DNA from: CAJCJE01 sp035948315
GTDB taxonomy: Bacteria > Actinomycetota > Actinomycetes > Mycobacteriales > Pseudonocardiaceae
Reading direction: 5' to 3'
Length of the DNA stretch: 64,000 bases
Assembly (NCBI GenBank): GCA_035948315.1
Contig: DASZJG010000071.1
Span: forward strand, 62,001 to 126,000
Shown: in pieces, positions 17,883-27,368 of the stretch
Layout: every line of letters starts with the position of its first letter
Numbering within the stretch: the first letter of the stretch is position 1
Made by a program: the position numbers and the translations under genes
Notes under the pieces: model-generated
Told to the model about the DNA's origin: nothing
Database searches by the model: none
What the model saw: the letters and a program-made list of their open reading frames with translations, nothing else

Positions 17883-18734
17883 ATGGTCGATTACACCGAA
17901 CTGCGCGACGCCAGGCCACACGAATGGAGCGTCCGTGGCGACGAATGGATCTCGGTGACGGCGCACTGCACGCAGTGCGCCGCGGATCTCATCGTCGGGG
18001 TGCGCAATCTCAACAGCCACTGGCCGGACGAGGCCGGCGCGCTGAACACACGGGAGTTGTCCGGCCTTGCCGACGCCTACGGCACGGCCGGCCTCACCTG
18101 CAAGAACGTGGCGTCGACGCTGCACGCGCTCGCCGACGCCGCCAGCCGGGCCCAGTCGGATCTCCAATGGGCATTGGCCAACGCGCAGGCCAACGGCCTG
18201 ACCGTCACGGACAACGGCGAGGTCACCGGTCCCCGCGACAAGAGCTGGCAGATCAGCGAAACCTCGGCACGCATCAACAACGCGGTGGCCGCGGCGACAA
18301 GGGCTGACCAGGACGCCGCGGGCACACTGAACTCGTTCACCAGCCAGGTGGGCAGCACCAGTCCCGCCCCGGGCGACCCGCCGGGAGCGCACTATCCCGA
18401 CGCGCAGATCCAGGCGGGCGCGGTGAACGCCACCGGCACACAGCTGGTCAACCTGGCCAATGACGCGCAGACTGCCAACTCCAAACTGCTCGCGAACAGC
18501 GAGATCGGAATGCAGATGGTGCCGTCGTACTACGATGCGAGCGGCAACGACAAGTGGGCGTCCACGGTGGCGCTGGGTTTCTGCGCGTACCGGTGGCACC
18601 AGCACCTGGACGGCCTGGTGAGCAGGCTGTCGGCCGTGGGGTCGGGCGTGACGGCGTCGGCGAAGAACTACGACGCGGCCGACCAGGAAGCCGCCTCCTT
18701 GCTCAACAGCGTGTTCACCGACATGAAGAAATGA
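17883..18734 (+). CDS. WXG-like helical ESX substrate or partner
   Basis: A 283-residue soluble helical protein. The ATG at 17883, 13 bp after the PPE-like stop, is used; the longer frame overlaps that gene. The N-terminal part has HWPDEAG, a WXG-like turn. Near the C-terminus it has YDAAD, a YxxxD export motif. Cys residues occur in TAHCTQCA. It is the last gene before a strong terminator, completing the eccC operon. No named family is recognised beyond the ESX-associated helical type. Confidence 0.82.
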   Translation: MVDYTELRDARPHEWSVRGDEWISVTAHCTQCAADLIVGVRNLNSHWPDEAGALNTRELSGLADAYGTAGLTCKNVASTLHALADAASRAQSDLQWALANAQANGLTVTDNGEVTGPRDKSWQISETSARINNAVAAATRADQDAAGTLNSFTSQVGSTSPAPGDPPGAHYPDAQIQAGAVNATGTQLVNLANDAQTANSKLLANSEIGMQMVPSYYDASGNDKWASTVALGFCAYRWHQHLDGLVSRLSAVGSGVTASAKNYDAADQEAASLLNSVFTDMKK

Positions 18735-18747
18735 CCACATAAGGAAA

Positions 18748-18775
18748 AGCCCCGGGTCGCGGCCCGGGGCTTTTT
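18748..18775. terminator. Strong bidirectional terminator after the eccC operon
   Basis: An 11-base GC-rich stem (AAGCCCCGGG pairing with CCCGGGGCTT) is followed by a T tract (18771-18775) and preceded by an A-rich stretch. It lies between convergent genes and can stop transcription of both the eccC operon and eccB. Confidence 0.93.
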
Positions 18776-18790
18776 CGTATGCGTGGGGCC

Positions 18791-20215
18791 TTATCCGATG
18801 GGTTGCTGGGTGGCGGCGGCGGGGTCGAGGCTGGGGCCCTGCGGCAGCCGGGCCACCAGGCCGGCGGGCATTTTCACCGGCTGCGCCGAGTCGTAGCCCA
18901 GGGTCTTGAGGACATTGGGCGAGGCGAGCGCGTAGCAGCGGCCCTCGTCGGTCACCACGGCCAGGGTGCCGCTGGGCGCGTCCGGCGTGGGCATGGCGTC
19001 CACCAGCACGGCCGCGCCCGGCGGCACGTACACCCGGTCGGCCAGCGGAGTTCCGGTTCCCGACCGGCTTTCCGTCGCGGTCAGCGGGCTCGGCAGCGTC
19101 GGGCCGACGATCAGTTGCGGAACCGAGCCGCCGGGCGCGAAGGTGGCGCAGACCGTGGTGGCCGCGTCGGACAGGCCGGCGATGGCCGGACGCGCGCCCG
19201 GTGCGCCGTCCACCGCGGCGGCGGCCGAGTCGAGGGTGCGGGCCGCGGCCGCCAGCGAGGGATCCAGGCTGACCGCGGCGGGCGCGCCGGAGGGATAGGC
19301 GGCCATGGTCTGCGGGTAGGCGCGCTGGATGTCGTACTGCGCCTCGGTGATCGGCTGGAGCACGTTCGGACCGGCCAGGTAGTACTGGCGCGCGCCGTCG
19401 ATGGTGTTGACCATCAGCAGCATGCCGACTCTGATGTCGCCGCGTCCCGGCACGGCCGTGGACGGCGTTCCGGCCTGCGGCACCGCGATCGGCCCGAGCG
19501 GGGCGCCGGCAGGCAGCACGTCCAGCCAGGCCTGATCGACCGTGGCCCAGGGTTGGTTGGTCAGCGCGAGGCCGGTGCCGACCGAGCCGTAGTCGTCGAT
19601 GTGGTGCCGGTAGCCGTGCCAGATCAGGTACCGGTCACCGGTCGCCGCCAATTGGACCAGCAGGGCGCGGTCGGTCAGGCCGGCGCCACCGGCAGGCGAA
19701 GCCCCGGCCAGCAGCACCGACTGCTGGATCGGGCTGCCCGACGCGTCGGTGGCCGGCGCGGAGCACAGCGACCAGGACCCGGTGCGCAGCTGGTTCGGGC
19801 CGGGCAGCGCGTCCGGCGCGTCCGGGATGCCCAGCAGCGGCCCGCGCGGGACGCCGGCCAGCGAACTGCTGGACACCGACAAGGTGGGGCTGTGCTGGCC
19901 GAGCACCAGCAGCGCGGAGACGTAGTTGGTCACCGGGTGCAGCTGCCCGTCCAGGTAGACGTAGCGGGTCCCGGTCTCCTTCTCCACGATCACCGCGGAC
20001 TGGGTGCGCCAGCTGGTGTTGCCGCCCGGCACGATCAGCCCGTACACGCCGAACCCGGCCAGCGCCAGCACGGCCAGCAGGATTCCGCCCACCAGTGCCC
20101 CGGTCGAGCGCCGGAAGGGCGGTTGCAGCGGATCGGTCTCCCGGGTCACCAGCGCGGAAACCGAGCGCTGCACCAGGAACTGGTATGCCTGGAGTTGGTC
20201 GCGTCGCGAGGTCAT
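18791..20215 (-). CDS. eccB: EccB, ESX core membrane component
   Basis: 474 residues with the hallmark N-terminus (MTSRRDQLQAYQFLVQRS). One transmembrane helix (about 44-66) anchors a large extracytoplasmic domain of repeated beta modules. Length is usual for EccB. The start at 20215 is five bases after the eccD stop; the much longer open frame upstream is antisense-like extension into eccD. Together with EccC, EccD and EccE it forms the membrane channel; the periplasmic domain contacts MycP. Confidence 0.97.
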   Translation of the reverse strand: MTSRRDQLQAYQFLVQRSVSALVTRETDPLQPPFRRSTGALVGGILLAVLALAGFGVYGLIVPGGNTSWRTQSAVIVEKETGTRYVYLDGQLHPVTNYVSALLVLGQHSPTLSVSSSSLAGVPRGPLLGIPDAPDALPGPNQLRTGSWSLCSAPATDASGSPIQQSVLLAGASPAGGAGLTDRALLVQLAATGDRYLIWHGYRHHIDDYGSVGTGLALTNQPWATVDQAWLDVLPAGAPLGPIAVPQAGTPSTAVPGRGDIRVGMLLMVNTIDGARQYYLAGPNVLQPITEAQYDIQRAYPQTMAAYPSGAPAAVSLDPSLAAAARTLDSAAAAVDGAPGARPAIAGLSDAATTVCATFAPGGSVPQLIVGPTLPSPLTATESRSGTGTPLADRVYVPPGAAVLVDAMPTPDAPSGTLAVVTDEGRCYALASPNVLKTLGYDSAQPVKMPAGLVARLPQGPSLDPAAATQQPIG

Positions 20216-20220
20216 CGCCG

Positions 20221-21597
20221 TCAGCCCCCCAGCCCGCGCATGACGCTGTACAGGTCCAGCACGGCGAGCACGACCGGCACGACGGCCAGCACGAGCAGCC
20301 CCTCGGCGTACTCGGCCAGCCGGGGCAGATACGGGTTGACGACGCGGGTGCTGCCGAGCAGTCCGGCCGCGACCGCGATCCCGGCCGCCACGAGCAGCAC
20401 CGGCCCGGCCAGCATCAGCGGTCCGGCCGCGGTCAACGGGCCCGCCGCCAGGCAACCGGCGCCGGCCACGCCGGCCAGCAGCACCGGTATCCGCTGTCGT
20501 GGCACCGGATACAGCCGCGCCCGCAACAGGAAGCCGGCCGCGAGCACGCCGACCAGCCAGGTCGCCGCGGTGTCGCCGCTGGCAATCAGCGCCACCTCGC
20601 AGCCCAGCGCCACGACGCACGCCCCGGCCAGCATCCCGGTGAGCAGCGTGTCCGCCCGCGCCACGGCGGCGTGCACCAGCGCGAGCGGCGGCTGCGGGTC
20701 GTCGCGCACCAGGTCCGCGGCGGAGCGCGGCAGCACCGGCATCGGCACCCGGCCCAGCCGCAGCGACAGCGGCGCGAACGTGGGCGAGAACGCGAGCACC
20801 GCGCCGCCGACCACGGCCGCGGCGCGGAAGCCCGCGAACTCGCCGGTGGTGGCCAGCCAGCCGGTCAGCACGCCCAGCACGCCGACCGTGATCGCCGCGC
20901 TGAACAGCGCGGGCGCGGCCACCACCCCGAGCCGGGCCAGGACCGCGACCAGCAACAGCACGGCCGCCCCGCACAGCAGGTTCCCGGCGGACAGCTCGGT
21001 CAGCGGGCGCGTGCCGGCCAGCAGCAGCCCGCCCCCGGCGAACGCGAAGGGCAACGCGGCCGCCCCGAGCACCGCGCCGGCCCCGGCATCGCCGAGCGCG
21101 CGGGCCAGTACCACCCCGGCGGCCAGCAGCACCGCGGCCGCGCCCAGCGACCAGGCGGCGGCCGTGCCCCAGGTCGGGCCTGCCCGCAGCACGGCGGCCA
21201 GCGCGAGCAGCAGTGCGACGCCGCACGCGGACAGCCCGGCCCAGCGGGTGTGTCGCGGTCCCCACAACGTGCCGGCGCGGCCGGACCCGGTGGCGATCGC
21301 GTCCGCCACGTCGTCGTACTCGAGTTCGGGCCAGTCCAGCCGCCGGGGCGCGAGGTGCAGGACCTCGCCGTCGCGGACGCGATGCGCGCCCAGCGTGCGG
21401 TCGGCGTCCAGGGCTTCGCCGTCCGGGCGGCGCAGCACCCAGCCGCCTGCCGCGCTCGCGCCGTCGGCCAGTCCCTCCCCCGCGCGGGCCAGCAGCCCGG
21501 GAAGAAGTTCCGCGACCGAGGCGTGTTCTGGCAGCGCCAGGTCGATACGGCGGCGCGGGGTGGCGACGGTGACTCTCACCAGGCCGGTGGTCTGCAT
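20221..21597 (-). CDS. eccD: EccD, ESX core channel protein
   Basis: 458 residues: an N-terminal ubiquitin-like domain (about 1-90, beginning LVRVTVATPRRRIDLALP) followed by about eleven membrane helices. It is the most hydrophobic protein in the locus, as expected for EccD, which lines the pore cavity. It is five bases upstream of eccB and co-directional. Its start at 21597 lies 100 bp from the divergent kinase-like gene. Confidence 0.96.
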   Translation of the reverse strand: MQTTGLVRVTVATPRRRIDLALPEHASVAELLPGLLARAGEGLADGASAAGGWVLRRPDGEALDADRTLGAHRVRDGEVLHLAPRRLDWPELEYDDVADAIATGSGRAGTLWGPRHTRWAGLSACGVALLLALAAVLRAGPTWGTAAAWSLGAAAVLLAAGVVLARALGDAGAGAVLGAAALPFAFAGGGLLLAGTRPLTELSAGNLLCGAAVLLLVAVLARLGVVAAPALFSAAITVGVLGVLTGWLATTGEFAGFRAAAVVGGAVLAFSPTFAPLSLRLGRVPMPVLPRSAADLVRDDPQPPLALVHAAVARADTLLTGMLAGACVVALGCEVALIASGDTAATWLVGVLAAGFLLRARLYPVPRQRIPVLLAGVAGAGCLAAGPLTAAGPLMLAGPVLLVAAGIAVAAGLLGSTRVVNPYLPRLAEYAEGLLVLAVVPVVLAVLDLYSVMRGLGG

Positions 21598-21697
21598 ACC
21601 GACCAGGGTCGGGCACGCCTCGCGCGCGTGGCGCGATTCAGGCAGGAACCTGCCAAAGACCGGTACGCGGCGGACGAGAATTCCCTACAGTGGAAGG

Positions 21698-23059
21698 GTG
21701 AGCATCGACGGCGGCTGCGCGGTCAGCGATCTGCGACCGCTGGCCCGAGGACCGGTCGCCACGGTCTACGTGGGCCGGGCGGCCGACATCGGGGCCGAGG
21801 TCGCGGTGAAGATGTTCGCCGAGCGCATCGACAAGAACACCCGCACCGGCTTCGACCGGGAACGCGCGGCGCTGGAACCGTTGCGGGCGCTGCGTTGCCT
21901 GCTGCTGGTCGACGACACGGTGGAGGACTCCGGCGGCCGCTGGGGCGTACGGATGGAGCTGTGCCGGGGATCACTGGCCGGGCGGCTGGAATCCGGGACC
22001 GCGCTGCCGGTGCGTGAGGCGCTGGCGGTCGGGGCCGCGGTGGCCACCGCGCTGGCCGTGGCGCACCAGGTGGGCGTCGTGCACGGCGCGGTGACGCCGG
22101 ACAACGTGCTGTACCGGCAGACCGGCGAGATCGCCCTTGCCGACTTCGGACTGGCGCTGCGCCAACGGTTTCCCCGTGATTCGGCGCACGCCCTGGACTA
22201 CACGGCACCGGAAACCCTGCGCGACGACACCCATTCCACCGCCTCCGACCTCTACGGCCTCGGCGCGGTGCTCTACACCGCGCTGACCGGAGCGCCGCCG
22301 TTTCCCCGGCGCGTCGGCCAGCAGCGCGACGAGCGGATCCTGCGCGTGCTGCGCGAACCGGCGCCCCCGCTGTCCGGGCCCACCATCCCGGCCGAGCTGA
22401 CCGAGATGGTCCGCGCGCTGCTGGACAAGAGCCCGGAGCAGCGCCCGCAGGACCCGGCCGCCGTGGCGCAGCTGTGCACGATGCTGCGCGACCGGCTGCC
22501 CGCGCAGGCGACCGAGCACGACTTCGACGACTTCCCGGCCGCCGCCAACGTCTTCGACCCGCCCACTCAGCCGATTCGCCTGGCCCGCACCGAGATCTAC
22601 AAGCTCGACGGCACGGCGGACTCGGCCAAGCAGGCCAAGGCGGACGGCCGGAAGAAGCGGCTGGCGCTGGTGGCCGGTGGCGTGGCCGTGGTGGTGTTGG
22701 CCGCGATCCCGTTGATCTTCCTGCGCGGCAACTCGACCGAGTCCGGTCAGCCCGTGGCCGCGGGCCCGGCGGTGACCCAGTCGAAGGCCACGCCCGCGGC
22801 ACATCTGGTGCTCGCCCCGCCGACCGATCAGGGCACCGCCGTGCAACTGTCCTGGACCGCGAACGGCGACCTGGATTTCGCCGTGGTCGTGGCGGGCGAG
22901 CACATCAACACCATGGTGCTGATGGCCTACCGGCAGCATTCCCTGCGGGTGCCGGTCGATCCGGGCCGCGGCTACTGCTTCCAGATCCGCGGCACCGACG
23001 GCCAGCACGTCTACACCAGCCAGTCGGTGCCCATCCGCGGCGCGCACTGCGACCAATAG
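21698..23059 (+). CDS. Transmembrane serine/threonine kinase-like protein, probably a pseudokinase
   Basis: 453 residues from a GTG at 21698 (GGAAGG upstream); the long upstream open frame is antisense to eccD and eccB. The kinase fold spans about 1-275. Lys38 (VAVK) and DFG (Asp149) are kept. The catalytic loop reads H129-G130-A131-V-T133-P-D-N136, so both the HRD aspartate and the following Lys are gone, and the Gly-rich loop is degenerate (ARGPVATVY). A membrane helix (about 324-345) leads to an external FN3-like beta domain with two Cys. It probably binds nucleotide or partners but is unlikely to phosphorylate. Its position inside the ESX cluster suggests a scaffold role. Confidence 0.88.
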   Translation: MSIDGGCAVSDLRPLARGPVATVYVGRAADIGAEVAVKMFAERIDKNTRTGFDRERAALEPLRALRCLLLVDDTVEDSGGRWGVRMELCRGSLAGRLESGTALPVREALAVGAAVATALAVAHQVGVVHGAVTPDNVLYRQTGEIALADFGLALRQRFPRDSAHALDYTAPETLRDDTHSTASDLYGLGAVLYTALTGAPPFPRRVGQQRDERILRVLREPAPPLSGPTIPAELTEMVRALLDKSPEQRPQDPAAVAQLCTMLRDRLPAQATEHDFDDFPAAANVFDPPTQPIRLARTEIYKLDGTADSAKQAKADGRKKRLALVAGGVAVVVLAAIPLIFLRGNSTESGQPVAAGPAVTQSKATPAAHLVLAPPTDQGTAVQLSWTANGDLDFAVVVAGEHINTMVLMAYRQHSLRVPVDPGRGYCFQIRGTDGQHVYTSQSVPIRGAHCDQ

Positions 23060-23086
23060 CTCTTACCGCACCGCCAGTAACAGCTC

Positions 23087-25252
23087 CTACCGCAACCAGG
23101 ACCGCTCCCGGCGCGGCCGTTCCCGCCGTGAGCCGGCCGGCGGCAGCAGCGACCGCAGATTCACCGCCGCCCACAACCGGATCCGCCACGACCGCTTGGC
23201 CAGCCCGCCACGGATCTCGCCCACCTCGTCCCAGGCCCGCCGCACCGTCCCGTCGGTCACCAGAACCCCGGACCACAGGGCCATGTCCACCACCCGCGCC
23301 AGCCGCATGACCGACGCCGAGGTCCGCGCACCGACCACCGGATCCCCGGAGGTGGCCACGTCTCGGGGAGTCATGCCGATCCGGTACGGAACGCCGTGCG
23401 CCCGTAGCCGGTCCCGCGCCTCGGTCCACGCGCCGATCACCCCGTCCGCGCCGGAGCGCCGCCGTCGCACGCGCGATCGGGCCCACCTGCCCATCGGCAC
23501 CCCGGCCAGCCAACAGAGGAGCAGCGCCAACAGCACCACGGCGACGATCAACAGCTGCCCAGCATCCACATTGGATAGTTGACGGGCGGCGGATCCCCCC
23601 GCACCCGCCGGCAGTTGCGCCGGACGCAGGTCGTTGGCGGGCGGGAGTTGCTGACGGGCCGCGGCGACCGCGCCGGCCAGGCCGGTCCCGCCGCCGGACC
23701 CGGTCCCGCCGGACCGTGCGGCGCCCTCGGTCGGATCCAGCGGCACCCAGCCGACTCCGGCGACCGCGACCTCCGGCCAGGCCAGCACGTCCCGGTTGCG
23801 CACCACCCGCACGCCGTTGCCCGGGTCGGTCGAGCCGCGAAAGCCCACGACCAGCCGGGCCGGGATGCCGATCAGCCGGGCCAGCAGCACGTACGAGGCG
23901 GCGAACTGTTCGCTGGTACCGCGTTTGCTCTTGGTCAGGAAGTACGCGAGCTGCGGCCAGCCGTGTCCGGTCGGCAGGTCGGCGCCGGTCGCGACCTGAT
24001 AGTTGGTCGCCAGGAAGCGCTCCAGTTGCAGGGCGGCCTGGAAGGTCGGCCGCAGCCCGGCCGTGGCCTTCCTGGCGAGCGCGTCGATCCCAGCCGGCAC
24101 GGTGCCCAGCCCGCCGAGCCCGCCGGGCGCCCCGGCATCGACCGCGGCCGCGCCGAGGCTGCTCGCGTTGATCGTCGGCTCGGACCAGATCAGCCCATAA
24201 CTCGCCGGGGCGGCGGAGTCCAGCATGAGCGTGCCGGTGGACTGGTCGATCAGCGGCGACACCCCGGTCACGTCCAGCGGCACGGACTGGCTCGGCAGCC
24301 ACGGCCCGGTCAGCCCGGCCGGCTCGACCTCGGCCGAGCGCGTCGTGGTGTCCGGCGGCGCGGCGAACCCGGTGCCCAGCCGTCGCGGGCTCAGGTCCGC
24401 CGACCAGTTGGCTCCGTCGAACCCGGACAGCGCGACGAGCCGCCACTGCTCGACCGGCGCGCTGCTCGTGTACCGGAACACCACCTGATCCGGATCGGCC
24501 AGCCGGTCCGCGATCTCGTCCAGCGGATCGCTGATCTCCTGCGGTCGCAACGGTGCCAGGTGACTCGCCTGCAACTCGTACGGCGCCCGCCCGGCCGGAT
24601 CCAGCCCGCCGACCGCGACCGCCCCGACCACACCGGCGACCAGCAGCACCGAAACCCACCGCAGCCCACCGCGTCGCGGGCTCAGCACGAGACCGGCCGC
24701 GGCGACATAGCCGACCACAGCCACGATCCCAGCCACCCCGGACAGCGCCTGATATGCCTGCGCGAGCCCGACCACCGCCAGGCCCGGCAGCAACGCGAGC
24801 GCCGGTTTGCCCAGCCGCAGCAACAGTTCCAGCCCGAGCACAGCCGCGCACAACACGGCCAGCGGCACGAACGACAACTGCCCGGCATCCGGCCGCGCGG
24901 GCCAGGTCGACTGGAGCGTCAGCAACCACGCCTGGCTGAAGCCGCGCCCGAGCGCGGTCAGCGACGCACCCGTGGGCAATCCGGCGACGGTGGTACCGAA
25001 CAGGACCGACTCGACCACCCCGAGCAGACCGACCACCAGCACGACCGCCGGTCGCCAGGGCCGCAGCCTCGGCAACGCGGCGCACGCCTCCACGCAGGCG
25101 TAGCTCAGCACCACGACGACCAGAATCGGCAGCAGCAACGGCCGGGCACCGAACACGGGCGTGAACAGCATCCCGGCAATGGCCGTGCCGGCCAGGAGTC
25201 CCGCCACCGCGAGCCGATCCAGCCGCTCGACCCGAGGAACTGGTGTCGTCAT
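23087..25252 (-). CDS. TgpA-like membrane transglutaminase homologue lacking catalytic Cys and His
   Basis: A 721-residue protein starting at 25252 (MTTPVPRV); its ATG overlaps the DUF58 stop. Several N-terminal membrane helices (about 15-230) precede an extracytoplasmic transglutaminase-core domain, one more membrane helix (about 575-595) and a C-terminal cytoplasmic DUF4129-like region. In the core, the usual G-x-C motif reads GTSEQFA (Ser447 in place of Cys) and the usual HAW reads LAW (Leu490 in place of His); the Asp in PLDPTEG remains. It is therefore probably inactive as a transglutaminase or protease. Neighbours MoxR and DUF58 are the standard partners of this family. Confidence 0.88.
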   Translation of the reverse strand: MTTPVPRVERLDRLAVAGLLAGTAIAGMLFTPVFGARPLLLPILVVVVLSYACVEACAALPRLRPWRPAVVLVVGLLGVVESVLFGTTVAGLPTGASLTALGRGFSQAWLLTLQSTWPARPDAGQLSFVPLAVLCAAVLGLELLLRLGKPALALLPGLAVVGLAQAYQALSGVAGIVAVVGYVAAAGLVLSPRRGGLRWVSVLLVAGVVGAVAVGGLDPAGRAPYELQASHLAPLRPQEISDPLDEIADRLADPDQVVFRYTSSAPVEQWRLVALSGFDGANWSADLSPRRLGTGFAAPPDTTTRSAEVEPAGLTGPWLPSQSVPLDVTGVSPLIDQSTGTLMLDSAAPASYGLIWSEPTINASSLGAAAVDAGAPGGLGGLGTVPAGIDALARKATAGLRPTFQAALQLERFLATNYQVATGADLPTGHGWPQLAYFLTKSKRGTSEQFAASYVLLARLIGIPARLVVGFRGSTDPGNGVRVVRNRDVLAWPEVAVAGVGWVPLDPTEGAARSGGTGSGGGTGLAGAVAAARQQLPPANDLRPAQLPAGAGGSAARQLSNVDAGQLLIVAVVLLALLLCWLAGVPMGRWARSRVRRRRSGADGVIGAWTEARDRLRAHGVPYRIGMTPRDVATSGDPVVGARTSASVMRLARVVDMALWSGVLVTDGTVRRAWDEVGEIRGGLAKRSWRIRLWAAVNLRSLLPPAGSRRERPRRERSWLR

Positions 25253-26369
25253 CGCGAACCCGCCCGGAAAGCGTTCCACCGGGCCACGGCATCAGCCGCG
25301 TCCCGCACCATCAGCACCGGTCCGTCCACAGCGGACTGAGAGCCGAACCGGAACACCGCGTCCGGCCGCCACTTCGCGACCGCACCGAGATCAGCGGCCG
25401 CTCCGGTGAGCACAACAAGGGCACCACCCGGGCGTCCGGCGGCCAGCGCGGCCGGCACCAACGGACCCGGCGCCGGCCCGTCCTGCGCGGCCACGCACAG
25501 CTCCTCCAGCAACGCACGAGCCGCCGTGGGCCCGGTGCGTGCCGGGGTGTCCGCGCCGGTCGAGCTGATCAACCGGCAGTACTGCCCGGACAGTGCCGAT
25601 GCGGACAGCAGCGACGCCGCGACCTCGATCGCGTCCTCGAACGACCTCGCGCTCAGTGCCGGGGGCCGGGTGTCCAGCACCACGGTGACCAGCGGCTGGG
25701 CCGGATCGGCGTACTCGCGCACCATCAGCTGACCGGTCCGCGCGGTCGCCTTCCAGTGCAGCAGCCGGACCTCGTCACCGAGCACGTACTGCCGGACCAC
25801 GCGCAGATCCGCCGAACCACGCAGCGGCGGATCGGTGATCGGCCCGTCATGGTGGTGCCGGGGATGGCCGGCGTGCACCGGGCGCATGGCATGCCGCCGC
25901 GGATACACCCACAGGTTCGTCACGTCGCCCGTGACCAGGTCACGGCGCACCAGGTTGAACGGATCGAGCACCCGCAGCACGTGCGGGCCGACCTGGATCC
26001 GGCCGCGTTCGGAGGTGGGCAGCTCGTACCGGTAGGTGGCGCTCGCGCCCCCGGCCAGCGGCCGTACCTGGATCGGGTGCAGTGCCTTCCCGTGCCGGTC
26101 GCCCGCCGCGAAACCGGGCTGCCACCGGGTGGACGTGTTGCGCACGACCAGGGTGGCCAGTGCGGGCGAGCCGCAGTCGACGCGGTCCGGGCGCACGGTT
26201 CGGTCGATCTCGACCCTCGGCCGGGCCAGGGTCGCGCCCGCCGCGGCGAGCACCACGGCCAGCGCGACCCCGGCCAGCGCGCGGAACACGAAGAATCCAG
26301 CCAGTTCCCCGACCGCGTAGCAGCCGACGGCCCCGGCGAGCAGCCCGACGCCGCGGCCGGTGAGCCGCA

Positions 26370-26370
<1 letters not shown>
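25249..26370 (-). CDS. DUF58 protein (VWA-like) coupled to MoxR
   Basis: 373 residues from a GTG at 26370 that overlaps the moxR stop by one base (TAGTG). Two N-terminal membrane helices precede the DUF58 signature (GDEVRLLHWKATARTGQLMV) and a VWA-like domain (VTVVLDTRPP). MoxR-DUF58-transglutaminase is a widespread operon thought to act as a chaperone or assembly system for extracytoplasmic complexes. Here it lies inside an ESX locus. The 4-bp overlap at its end couples it to the transglutaminase-like gene. Confidence 0.93.
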
Positions 26371-27323
<953 letters not shown>

Positions 27324-27368
27324 GACTAGCCTTTCTTCTTTTCTCGCTTCGTCTTTTCAGTTGCCGGA

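Noticed and set aside
18779..21697. Upstream extension of the kinase frame through eccB and eccD
   Set aside because: Low-complexity Arg/Ser/Ala sequence antisense to two clear core genes. The kinase fold begins right after the GTG at 21698.
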